A stretch of DNA of 5,465 nucleotides from contig JAGQXA010000898.1 of assembly GCA_020436865.1 (NCBI GenBank), positions 1 through 5,465 of the forward strand, in the 5' to 3' direction. This DNA comes from Saprospiraceae bacterium (GTDB lineage Bacteria; Bacteroidota; Bacteroidia; Chitinophagales; Saprospiraceae). A program made the translations under genes and the position numbers. Under the pieces are notes generated by a model. The model was not told where the DNA came from. It ran no database searches and saw only the letters and a list, made by a program, of their open reading frames with translations. Below, piece after piece: positions 1-5,465 of this stretch (position 1 is the first letter of the stretch; each line of letters opens with the position of its first letter).

Positions 1-1
1 C

Positions 2-2446
2 GCCTTCAACATTGCCTACCGCGACGGCCAGCTATCCTTCCTGACCAATATGCCTTTTACCCAGATGCAGATGGCAAACCGGCAGCTGGACACCATTCCT
101 CCCGGCAAACAGAGCCCGCTGCTGCTTCGTAGTCTGTATTCGAACGGCCTGCAGAGTTTTGTCTTCGGAGCTTTTACCGAACATGGGAATACCGAGCTGA
201 TCTCCTCTTCCCAAAAGATGACGAACAGCAGCCTGGGCGGACTTGCGCTGAAGGTCAGTCTGGGCGATGAAACGCGGCAAGTGTATCTGGCCGGCAGCAA
301 AGGCATGGAAGGCGCCCCCCGGTCTTTGGCTTTGGGCGATCTGCGCCTGTCCATGTCCTATGGCGCCAGGCGGATCAACCTGCCGTTTTCCATTCGACTG
401 AACGACTTCATCATGGACCGCTATCCGGGCACCAACAGCGCCTCCTCCTATGCGAGCGAGGTTACTCTGATAGATCCGCGAACGGACCTGGTCAGGGATC
501 AACGCATTTATATGAACAACATCCTCAACTACAAAGGCTACCGCTTTTTTCAATCTTCCTACGACCAGGATGAACTAGGCACCTACCTGAGCGTAAACGA
601 CGATGCCTGGGGTACCTGGGTTTCCTATCTCGGCTACTTCCTGCTAACGGTGGGGATGGCCTTGACCTTCTTCAGTTCGAAAAGCCGCTTTGCCCAGGTA
701 GCCCGGAAGTTGAAGAAGGTCCGAACACCCCAGACGGCGGTGGCCGGGCTGGCTATCGGTTTCTTCCTATGCCTGCCGGCATTCGGACGAGGCAGCCTGC
801 CGCCGGAACTGAACATGAGCGTAGTCGAGCTCGGCCATGCCGAGTGGTTTGGAAACCTGGTCATGCAGGACCATCGCGGGCGGATCAAACCGATGGACAC
901 CTACGCCAACGAACTGCTGCGAAAGCTTTCCCGCAAGGAAACCCTTTACGGCCTAACGGCCGAACAGATCATCCTGAACATGCTGGCCCGCCCCGAGGCC
1001 TGGTATTCGATTCCCCTGATCAAGGTCGGCGATCAAGCGGAGATCCGGCAGGTCCTGCAAACCGATGAAGAACTGGCGGCCTATAACGACTTCTTCGACG
1101 AGCGAGGCGAGTATAAACTCCGGGAGCAGGTCCGCTCGGCCTTCCAGATGCCCAACGGCGATCGGGGCACACTCGAAAAGGAACTGCTAAAGCTGGATGA
1201 AAAGGTCAATATCTGCAGCATGATCTTCTCCGGTCGGTTCATGAGGGCGTTCCCCGTGCCCGGCGACGCATCGAATCATTGGGAGTCGCCGGCCGACGGT
1301 CATCACCAGCACCAGGGCGATCAGCCGGCCAGCTATGTCGAACAATTCTTCCCAACCTACCTCTCTTCGCTGCAGGCCGCCTTGCGCGAAGGACAATGGG
1401 AGATGCCCGACCGCCTGCTGGCCGATCTCGATCGGTATCAACGGGAATACGGCCGCGCGATCATGCCTCCCGACCGGAAGGTTCGTGCCGAGATCTTCCT
1501 CAACAAACTAAAGGTATTCGGCCGGGTTGGGGCCATGTATGCCGTTTTGGGGCTTGCGTTTCTGGGCTTGCTATTCGCTTCGGTCTTCAGGCCGGAACTG
1601 AACCTGCAGCGCCCGTTCAAGATCGCCTTCGGGCTGCTGGTGGTGAGTTTTGCCTTTCACGCCTTCGGGTTGGCGCTGAGGTGGTATGTTTCGGAACGCG
1701 CGCCCTGGAGCAACGGATACGAATCGATGATCTACATCGGGTTTACCACACAGCTGGCCGGCATGATCTTCGCCCGCAGATCGATCGGGGGGCTCGCCGC
1801 CACCTGTATCCTCTCGGCAACGATCCTGATGGTAGCCGGGCTGAGTTGGCTCGATCCCGAGATCACCCCCCTGGTGCCGGTCCTGAAATCCTACTGGCTG
1901 ACCATACACGTATCGATGGAGGCGGGGAGCTATGGCTTCCTGATGCTCGGGGCCCTGATCGGAGCGTTGAACCTGATCCTGATGGTCCTGGCCAATGCCC
2001 GGAATCGCGATCGCATCAACCGCATCACCAAGGAAATGACCCTGATCAGCGAGATGACGTTGATCGGCGGTTTATTCCTGATCAGCATCGGCACCTACCT
2101 CGGAGGGGTCTGGGCGAATGAATCCTGGGGAAGATATTGGGGCTGGGACGCCAAGGAAACCTGGGCGCTGGTCACCATTCTGGTCTATGCCTTCATTCTG
2201 CACATGCGGTTCATTCCCGGCTTCCGCGGGCTATATGCCTTCAACGTGGCCAGCCTTTTTGGTTGGGCTTCGGTCATGATGACCTACTTCGGCGTCAACT
2301 ACTACCTGTCGGGCCTGCATTCCTATGCAGCGGGCGATCCCATTCCGGTTCCGCCCTTCGTGTACTACACGGTGATCGCTCTCGTGGCGATCAGCCTGGG
2401 AGCGCTCTGGAAGAACCGCAAGTATGGCTTCGCCGATATCTTATAG
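2..2446 (+). CDS. ccsBA: CcsBA-type cytochrome c synthase (fused ResB/ResC), 5' end missing
   Basis: This is the C-terminal 815 codons of a System II cytochrome c synthase, the membrane protein that exports heme and joins it to CxxCH motifs of apocytochromes in the periplasm. The frame is open from base 2, and residues before the ATG at 50 already match ResB style, so that ATG is internal. Counting from it, residues 1-185 are the ResB periplasmic domain (IRLNDF, NYKGYRFFQSSYDQDE), followed by a membrane segment at about 190-208 and another at 231-246. Residues 250-485 are a soluble middle region (DHRGRIKPMDTYANELLRK). Residues 488-798 are ResC with about nine membrane segments. The heme-binding WWD motif WGRYWGWDAKETW is at 693-705. 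The ligands expected from characterised CcsBA are present: P-His1 H620 (WLTIHVS), TM-His2 H718 (FILHMR) and P-His2 H757 (SGLHSYA). TM-His1 would lie upstream of the window. The stop is TAG at 2444-2446. Family assignment is secure; full length cannot be seen. Confidence 0.95.
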   Translation, partial: AFNIAYRDGQLSFLTNMPFTQMQMANRQLDTIPPGKQSPLLLRSLYSNGLQSFVFGAFTEHGNTELISSSQKMTNSSLGGLALKVSLGDETRQVYLAGSKGMEGAPRSLALGDLRLSMSYGARRINLPFSIRLNDFIMDRYPGTNSASSYASEVTLIDPRTDLVRDQRIYMNNILNYKGYRFFQSSYDQDELGTYLSVNDDAWGTWVSYLGYFLLTVGMALTFFSSKSRFAQVARKLKKVRTPQTAVAGLAIGFFLCLPAFGRGSLPPELNMSVVELGHAEWFGNLVMQDHRGRIKPMDTYANELLRKLSRKETLYGLTAEQIILNMLARPEAWYSIPLIKVGDQAEIRQVLQTDEELAAYNDFFDERGEYKLREQVRSAFQMPNGDRGTLEKELLKLDEKVNICSMIFSGRFMRAFPVPGDASNHWESPADGHHQHQGDQPASYVEQFFPTYLSSLQAALREGQWEMPDRLLADLDRYQREYGRAIMPPDRKVRAEIFLNKLKVFGRVGAMYAVLGLAFLGLLFASVFRPELNLQRPFKIAFGLLVVSFAFHAFGLALRWYVSERAPWSNGYESMIYIGFTTQLAGMIFARRSIGGLAATCILSATILMVAGLSWLDPEITPLVPVLKSYWLTIHVSMEAGSYGFLMLGALIGALNLILMVLANARNRDRINRITKEMTLISEMTLIGGLFLISIGTYLGGVWANESWGRYWGWDAKETWALVTILVYAFILHMRFIPGFRGLYAFNVASLFGWASVMMTYFGVNYYLSGLHSYAAGDPIPVPPFVYYTVIALVAISLGALWKNRKYGFADIL
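2126..2164 (+). other. WWD heme-binding motif of CcsBA
   Basis: These bases encode WGRYWGWDAKETW, the tryptophan-rich signature of the heme-handling protein superfamily (CcmC, CcmF, CcsA), which holds heme on the periplasmic face. It is flanked by P-His1 (codon 1907-1909) and P-His2 (codon 2318-2320), with TM-His2 (codon 2201-2203) in the next helix. All the C-terminal catalytic ligands visible in this fragment are intact, so the gene looks functional. Confidence 0.9.
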
Positions 2447-2503
2447 GAGAAGGCCGATCGGAGGGGTTTGTTTTCGACACTCTCCGGGTCGATGTTCGTG
2501 GCG
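2447..2503. other. Convergent intergenic gap with a weak hairpin, no clear terminator
   Basis: The gap separates the stop codons of two convergent genes. The best inverted repeat pairs 2459-2465 with 2480-2486 (7 bp including one G-U, with a loop of about 14 nt). A second, mutually exclusive option pairs TCGAC 2474-2478 with GTCGA 2488-2492. Neither is followed by a T-run on either strand, so a standard intrinsic terminator is not supported. A weak bidirectional stop structure is possible. Confidence 0.25.
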
Positions 2504-3250
2504 CTATTTCAACACGGCATCCTCCATGATCAAGTCGTACTTGTAGCCGGCGCCAAAATCCTTATTGAGGGCGATCCGTCCTTCCAGGGAAACTACGGCG
2601 CCCAACGGAATATTGGCATCCGTCGTCACGGTCAGGTCGTGGTCGCTAACGGATCCGTCCCGCAGGTGCACCCAGTTGCGGTTCATGATCATGGGGTTGA
2701 CCTTCACGCACTGTCCCGTCACTTTTACCAGTTCTCCTTCGTACTTGGCGCGGTTTGCCAGGAGCTCGGATATTTTGATCGAGCCTTCTGCCAGCACCAC
2801 CTGTGCCGGGCTGATCTCCGGATGCCCTCCGGTGGCTGCATTCGCCATTTCTTCCGGTTCTCCAGAGGCTTTCACGATACCGGACACGAGATAGACCGTT
2901 TCAAAAACCCGGTCGAATTCCGTGCTGTGGAAGTGCTTTTTGAGCAAGCCCCCCTCGTAGTAGTAGGTTTCGCCGATCTCCACCTCTCTGCGCGGAATGG
3001 CGATCCAGAAATCCTCGGCATCTTCGGTGACCTGCAGGTAGGTGTACTTGTCGGTATTCAAGGCTTCGTTGACCACGACCAGATGTTCGTCTTTCGAGTT
3101 ATCGCCCATTGCGCTTTCGGCGTGCTGAAACAGGGGTTCTTCCTGCTTGCCAGACGGCATGGCCTCGACGACTTTGGGCCCGGAATCGCAAGCGATCAAT
3201 GTCATTCCAAGGATCAGGGTGATCAGTGTGCAATAAGGTGTTGTGTTCAT
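2504..3250 (-). CDS. Lipoprotein with NrfJ-like and OB-fold-like domains
   Basis: A 248-residue predicted lipoprotein. Residues 1-20 are a hydrophobic signal ending in the lipobox LIAC, so C21 would be the lipidated residue (followed by D-S-G). After a polar linker (22-56), residues 57-125 form a first domain with the pattern VVNEALNTDKYTYLQV, then FWIAIPRREVEIGE and FHSTEFDRVFETVYLV. That pattern matches the small NrfJ-like domain often encoded near cytochrome c genes. A second linker (126-156) leads to residues 157-246, which resemble a small OB-fold domain (YEGELVKVTGQCVKVNP, then NWVHLRDG, then DFGAGYKYDLIMEDA). No CxxCH is present, so it does not bind heme c itself. It is the third gene of the minus-strand set, 66 bp after the barrel gene. 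The start is chosen because it gives a complete lipoprotein signal; no clear Shine-Dalgarno is seen. An accessory or assembly role in the envelope cytochrome system is inferred from context. Domain names are from pattern recognition only. Confidence 0.82.
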   Translation of the reverse strand: MNTTPYCTLITLILGMTLIACDSGPKVVEAMPSGKQEEPLFQHAESAMGDNSKDEHLVVVNEALNTDKYTYLQVTEDAEDFWIAIPRREVEIGETYYYEGGLLKKHFHSTEFDRVFETVYLVSGIVKASGEPEEMANAATGGHPEISPAQVVLAEGSIKISELLANRAKYEGELVKVTGQCVKVNPMIMNRNWVHLRDGSVSDHDLTVTTDANIPLGAVVSLEGRIALNKDFGAGYKYDLIMEDAVLK

Positions 3251-3316
3251 GATGTTGGTTGTTTGAATACAGTTTGGACTTCCGGCTACGGAGCAGGCCG
3301 CCGCCAGTGAGCCAGA
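3251..3316 (-). other. Intergenic spacer between barrel and lipoprotein genes
   Basis: A 66-bp gap between genes of the same orientation. On the minus strand, the bases just before the lipoprotein ATG are A- and C-rich and lack a GGAGG-like site. No Bacteroidota-type promoter (TTTG at -33 with a TAnnTTTG box at -7) is recognisable. The simplest reading is read-through within an operon, with leaderless-like or SD-independent initiation. Confidence 0.4.
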
Positions 3317-4915
3317 TCAAAAACGTTTGACAATTTTCGCATTCAACCGCCCATAAAGCGGGCGGTCGGGAACCAGAACTCCCTCGTAGAACAAGTATAA
3401 GGACAGCGTTCGGAGAATCCGGAAGGAGAAATTGGCCCCAAAGCTCTTTTGCAGGATCGCCACCTCGGTGAATTGATAATCGTACTTCACGACCGAGCCG
3501 TAGATCTCCCCTCCGATCTTGCCGGGAAGGAGGTCTTTCGTCAATCGCAAGCCGATCGACCGGCTTTCGACATAGGAAGATCGCAAGTAGTTGAGCTGAA
3601 CGGCAGCGCTCATCTTTACGCCGGGGATCTGATTGATTCGGATATACCCGTTCGCATTTCGCGAATCGGTCAGGTTGCCGAGCCTGAACCGCCAGTTTGC
3701 ATTGGCGCCGAGCGACAAGTACTTGATCGGGCGATAGCTGACGCCCAACCGCACTCCCTGCCGCGCTTCCTGATCCATCAGATTCTCCAGGAAACTCTTA
3801 TAGGTTTCGTAGTAGATGATATTTTTCCGGGTGTCGTATGCCGCATTGAAGGACAGCTTTCTCGACGGCCGGTAACGCAGCGACACATACAGGTTGGTCA
3901 GGCGAGGCTGATGGCTTACTTCCTCGTTCGCTTTTTCATACAGATCTACTTCAAACGATCCGTACAGGTGCAGGTCCTTGAACAACGCGTCGGAATGCTG
4001 GAAGAACAGGAATCTGCGATCGACCTCCATGTGGTTGCGCTGTTCGACAATGCCCAGGGTGCTGTACTGGTACTTCTTGCCTTCCCCGGAAGAGTATCCG
4101 GCGTAGGCGCCGAGCTCGAACAGGTGCATGTTCACCGCCTGCGTGTAATGATCGGGACGGTAGCCCGCGATCGCACCGAAGGACAGGTCGCCGACCTCCT
4201 TTTCAAACTGCACTCCATCGATGGCGCCCAGGCTCGATATCTTCGGATTCATCTTGCGGCCGACGGCGATCCAGGAGTTCGGATTCAGGTCGTATTTTAC
4301 CGCCAGCGAATAGACCTTCAGGGCGTCGCTCAGATGGTCCTTCACTTCGTACCACTCGTTGACGGTGTGGCGGAAGGAGATGTAGTTCTCGAAAGAGAAG
4401 CCGGTATTGCGCAAATGATCGGCGCTAAGCGAAAGGGTGTAACGAAACCGGGGGTCGCTCTTCCGGTCGGAAAACCGAAAATAGGAGGTCGCCGCCAGGC
4501 GCCCTTTGATGACCTCGCGAAAGCCTTCCTCTTGCTGACCACGGCTCTGCCGTGCGACCGGTTCTTTCCGCTTTTCTGCGACCGGGGGCTTTTCTTCCGC
4601 CGTTTCCTCCTTTTGTTCGATCTTCTTTCGCGCGAACACTTTATCTCCTACCCGAATGTCGAGCGATCCGACCATCGTACATACGCAGGAGATCGAAGAT
4701 TTATTTGCGACGACCAGGGCCGCTTCCGCCTGGCCCGTAGCCGAAAGGAGAAAAAGCGTATCTCCCGGAGCGATCGCCTCCGTGGAGGCAAATTTCACAT
4801 ACACGTTCTGGGAGGAAAGGTACGACACCTGTCCTTCCTCGATACTGCGGTAGTCTTGTCCCCATAGCCAACAAGGGCCGATCACGGAGAAGATGACCAA
4901 TAAGGCACGTCTCAT
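3317..4915 (-). CDS. Predicted outer-membrane beta-barrel protein with periplasmic N-terminal domain
   Basis: A 532-residue protein not recognised as a named family. Residues 1-19 (RRALLVIFSVIGPCWLWG) form a signal peptide, with likely cleavage before Q20. Residues 24-96 look like a small beta-rich domain with two related GD turns (APGDTLFLLS and RVGDKVFARK) and a CxC pair at C77/C79. Residues 97-137 are a Lys/Glu/Pro-rich linker. From about 138 to 532 the chain alternates polar and hydrophobic residues in strand-length blocks (LFELGAYAGYS, LTNLYVSLRYRP, RLGVSYRPIKYLSLGANANW, SLYLFYEG) and ends in IVKRF. A C-terminal Phe is a usual outer-membrane barrel signal. The motif WIAVGRKMNP...LGAIDGVQFEK at 215-238 resembles porin-like proteins encoded near multiheme cytochromes. 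The gene starts 28 bp after the cytochrome stop, with no Shine-Dalgarno, which supports co-transcription. It could be the sheath of a porin-cytochrome conduit, or an unrelated porin. Topology is certain only as far as pattern reading allows. Confidence 0.8.
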   Translation of the reverse strand: MRRALLVIFSVIGPCWLWGQDYRSIEEGQVSYLSSQNVYVKFASTEAIAPGDTLFLLSATGQAEAALVVANKSSISCVCTMVGSLDIRVGDKVFARKKIEQKEETAEEKPPVAEKRKEPVARQSRGQQEEGFREVIKGRLAATSYFRFSDRKSDPRFRYTLSLSADHLRNTGFSFENYISFRHTVNEWYEVKDHLSDALKVYSLAVKYDLNPNSWIAVGRKMNPKISSLGAIDGVQFEKEVGDLSFGAIAGYRPDHYTQAVNMHLFELGAYAGYSSGEGKKYQYSTLGIVEQRNHMEVDRRFLFFQHSDALFKDLHLYGSFEVDLYEKANEEVSHQPRLTNLYVSLRYRPSRKLSFNAAYDTRKNIIYYETYKSFLENLMDQEARQGVRLGVSYRPIKYLSLGANANWRFRLGNLTDSRNANGYIRINQIPGVKMSAAVQLNYLRSSYVESRSIGLRLTKDLLPGKIGGEIYGSVVKYDYQFTEVAILQKSFGANFSFRILRTLSLYLFYEGVLVPDRPLYGRLNAKIVKRF

Positions 4916-4943
4916 TCAGCTGTTGCTAAAACGGTGAAGAAAT
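4916..4943 (-). other. 28-bp spacer linking cytochrome and barrel genes
   Basis: The gap between the cytochrome stop and the barrel ATG is only 28 bp. On the minus strand it holds no purine-rich Shine-Dalgarno sequence and no inverted repeat. The close spacing supports co-transcription, and possibly shared translation, of the two genes. Confidence 0.5.
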
Positions 4944-5465
4944 TTAATTACCGTTAGGGTGACAGGAGTAACATGCTGTGCTTTCATAGGTGTACCCCGA
5001 GACTCCATTGTGGTCGTTGTTGACCTCATTCTGGTTGTCATGCTCATGGCAATCGATACAACTGAACATCGTGAAATCACCGGCAATGGTATGGCATTCG
5101 ATACACTCGTCCCACTCCTCCTTATGCTTCCCGGAATAGATCGGAAAGTAGAGATCGTCGTGGTCGAAGGTAGAAGGAACCCAGGCAGTTTCACTGTGAC
5201 ATAGCTCACAATCGGTAGGAAACTGCGATGCCTGATGATCGGGATTCGTCGTTTGGTTGTAGTCGGTGGAGTGACAGCCGAAGCAGGTGTTCGGAGTATT
5301 GTTGTAGTCGCCGTTGTGGCAAGCCGCACAATCGTTGGCGATCAGCGCATGCGCCCCGTTCAGGGCGTAGTAGTCGTTATGCACGTCGAAGGTGGCCGGC
5401 ATCCAGTTCGGTTCCGTCGTGTGGCAGGCCGCACAGTCCATCGACAAACCGAGGGAATTATGGTC
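4944..5465 (-). CDS. Multiheme c-type cytochrome, C-terminal part (start outside window)
   Basis: The frame is open to the right edge, so these are the last 173 codons and the TAA stop (4944-4946). The TTG at 5447 is not a credible start, because the preceding codons (DHNSLG) continue the repeat pattern. Seven CxxCH heme c sites are visible, at 5421-5435, 5316-5330, 5271-5285, 5196-5210, 5091-5105, 5046-5060 and 4959-4973 (CAACH twice, then CFGCH, CELCH, CIECH, CIDCH, CYSCH). Eight further histidines lie between them, seven at regular positions, which fits bis-histidine ligation of every heme. The density is about one heme per 25 residues, typical of periplasmic or extracellular electron-wire cytochromes. 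The protein would be exported and need CcsBA for heme attachment; such a synthase is encoded on the other strand. It is first in this part of the minus-strand set, ahead of the barrel gene. Physiological role (nitrogen or sulfur oxide reduction, extracellular electron transfer or other) cannot be read from the fragment. Confidence 0.93.
   Translation of the reverse strand, partial: DHNSLGLSMDCAACHTTEPNWMPATFDVHNDYYALNGAHALIANDCAACHNGDYNNTPNTCFGCHSTDYNQTTNPDHQASQFPTDCELCHSETAWVPSTFDHDDLYFPIYSGKHKEEWDECIECHTIAGDFTMFSCIDCHEHDNQNEVNNDHNGVSGYTYESTACYSCHPNGN
4947..5015 (-). repeat. Truncated third repeat unit carrying the terminal heme
   Basis: The last 23 residues restart the repeat with Asp-His (NDHNG) and contain a single CYSCH followed by PNGN and the stop. 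Here CxxCH begins at residue 15 of the unit rather than 11, because of a short GYTYES insertion. It caps the repeat array with one heme and one candidate distal histidine. Confidence 0.75.
5016..5465 (-). repeat. Two tandem 75-residue triheme repeats in the cytochrome
   Basis: Unit 1 is 5241-5465 and unit 2 is 5016-5240, 225 bp each. Both begin with Asp-His. Within each unit the CxxCH motifs start at residues 11, 46 and 61, and a histidine falls at residues 2 and 39. A third histidine sits in FDVH (29) or FDH (27), with a compensating one-residue shift around the preceding Trp-x-Pro. Each unit therefore offers three hemes and three candidate distal ligands. The conservation is at protein level (ligands, W-x-P-x-T-F-D, G-x-H); the intervening residues have diverged, so this is an old internal duplication rather than a recent DNA repeat. 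Confidence 0.85.

Noticed and set aside
50..52. ATG at 50 as the start of the cytochrome c synthase
   Set aside because: The frame is open back to base 2 and the upstream residues (DGQLSFLTN) fit the ResB domain. The N-terminal membrane segments of ResB are missing, so the true start is off the window.
2007..2014. GCGATCGC as evidence for a cyanobacterial origin
   Set aside because: The single-chain CcsBA, NrfJ-like lipoprotein and heme-dense cytochrome next to a barrel gene do not fit cyanobacteria. The motif alone is not enough.
1279..2121. 280-codon plus-strand frame inside the synthase gene
   Set aside because: It overlaps the well-conserved ResC domain in another frame and its product is Arg/Pro/Asp-rich without motifs.
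2468..3310. 280-codon plus-strand frame opposite the lipoprotein gene
   Set aside because: It is the antisense of a convincing lipoprotein with a lipobox and recognisable domains. The translation shows no coherent domain.
3099..3320. Small 73-codon minus-strand frame bridging the barrel and lipoprotein genes
   Set aside because: It begins with TTG, overlaps most of the lipoprotein N-terminus in another frame, and shows no signal, membrane segment or motif.
3449..4867. 472-codon open frame on the plus strand, opposite the barrel gene
   Set aside because: Its translation has no signal, domain or membrane pattern and is rich in Arg, Val and Asp typical of an antisense frame in GC-rich coding DNA. 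The minus-strand protein has a clear signal peptide and barrel pattern.
3317..4915. Naming the barrel MtrB, PioB or OmbB
   Set aside because: No N-terminal CxxC of the MtrB type is seen and no specific motif is recognised. Only the general architecture and gene context are similar.
4916..5329. 137-codon minus-strand frame rich in Thr, Arg and Ile overlapping the cytochrome
   Set aside because: It is a frame-shifted shadow of the CxxCH-bearing frame, which is clearly the real one.
1..5465. tRNA, rRNA, CRISPR array, insertion sequence or riboswitch
   Set aside because: No cloverleaf, spaced direct DNA repeats, terminal inverted repeats, transposase or integrase motifs were seen. Almost all bases are explained by four genes.

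Overview
This window reads as a chromosomal fragment of a respiratory Gram-negative bacterium, most likely Bacteroidota or a close relative such as Rhodothermota or Ignavibacteriota. Four things point that way: a single-chain ResB/ResC (CcsBA) cytochrome c synthase with the long middle region usual in Bacteroidota; an outer-membrane barrel with a short Bacteroidota-style signal peptide and a C-terminal Phe; a lipoprotein; and gene starts with no convincing Shine-Dalgarno sequence. Base composition is moderately GC-rich. The phylum is inferred from protein style, not from a marker gene. The whole window is coding except for gaps of 57, 66 and 28 bp. No RNA gene, CRISPR array, transposon or integrase is visible.

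Left half, plus strand (2-2446): the 3' 815 codons of a CcsBA-type cytochrome c synthase. Its true start lies left of the window. It carries the end of the ResB (CcsB) domain, a large periplasmic middle region and a complete ResC (CcsA) domain with the heme-handling WWD motif and its histidine ligands.

Right half, minus strand, convergent with the first gene: three genes in the same orientation, probably one operon, transcribed in from beyond the right edge. In order of transcription they are (a) the C-terminal 172 codons of a multiheme c-type cytochrome with seven CxxCH sites, arranged as two 75-residue triheme repeats plus a one-heme end; (b) a 532-residue predicted outer-membrane beta-barrel protein with a small periplasmic domain ahead of the barrel; (c) a 248-residue lipoprotein with an N-terminal NrfJ-like domain and a C-terminal OB-fold-like domain.

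A reasonable working picture is that CcsBA attaches heme to the multiheme cytochrome in the periplasm, while the cytochrome, barrel and lipoprotein form a cell-envelope electron-transfer module, perhaps a porin-cytochrome conduit across the outer membrane. The heme-attachment half of this is well supported by sequence. The conduit idea is inference from gene order and architecture, and is the part of the window most worth testing.
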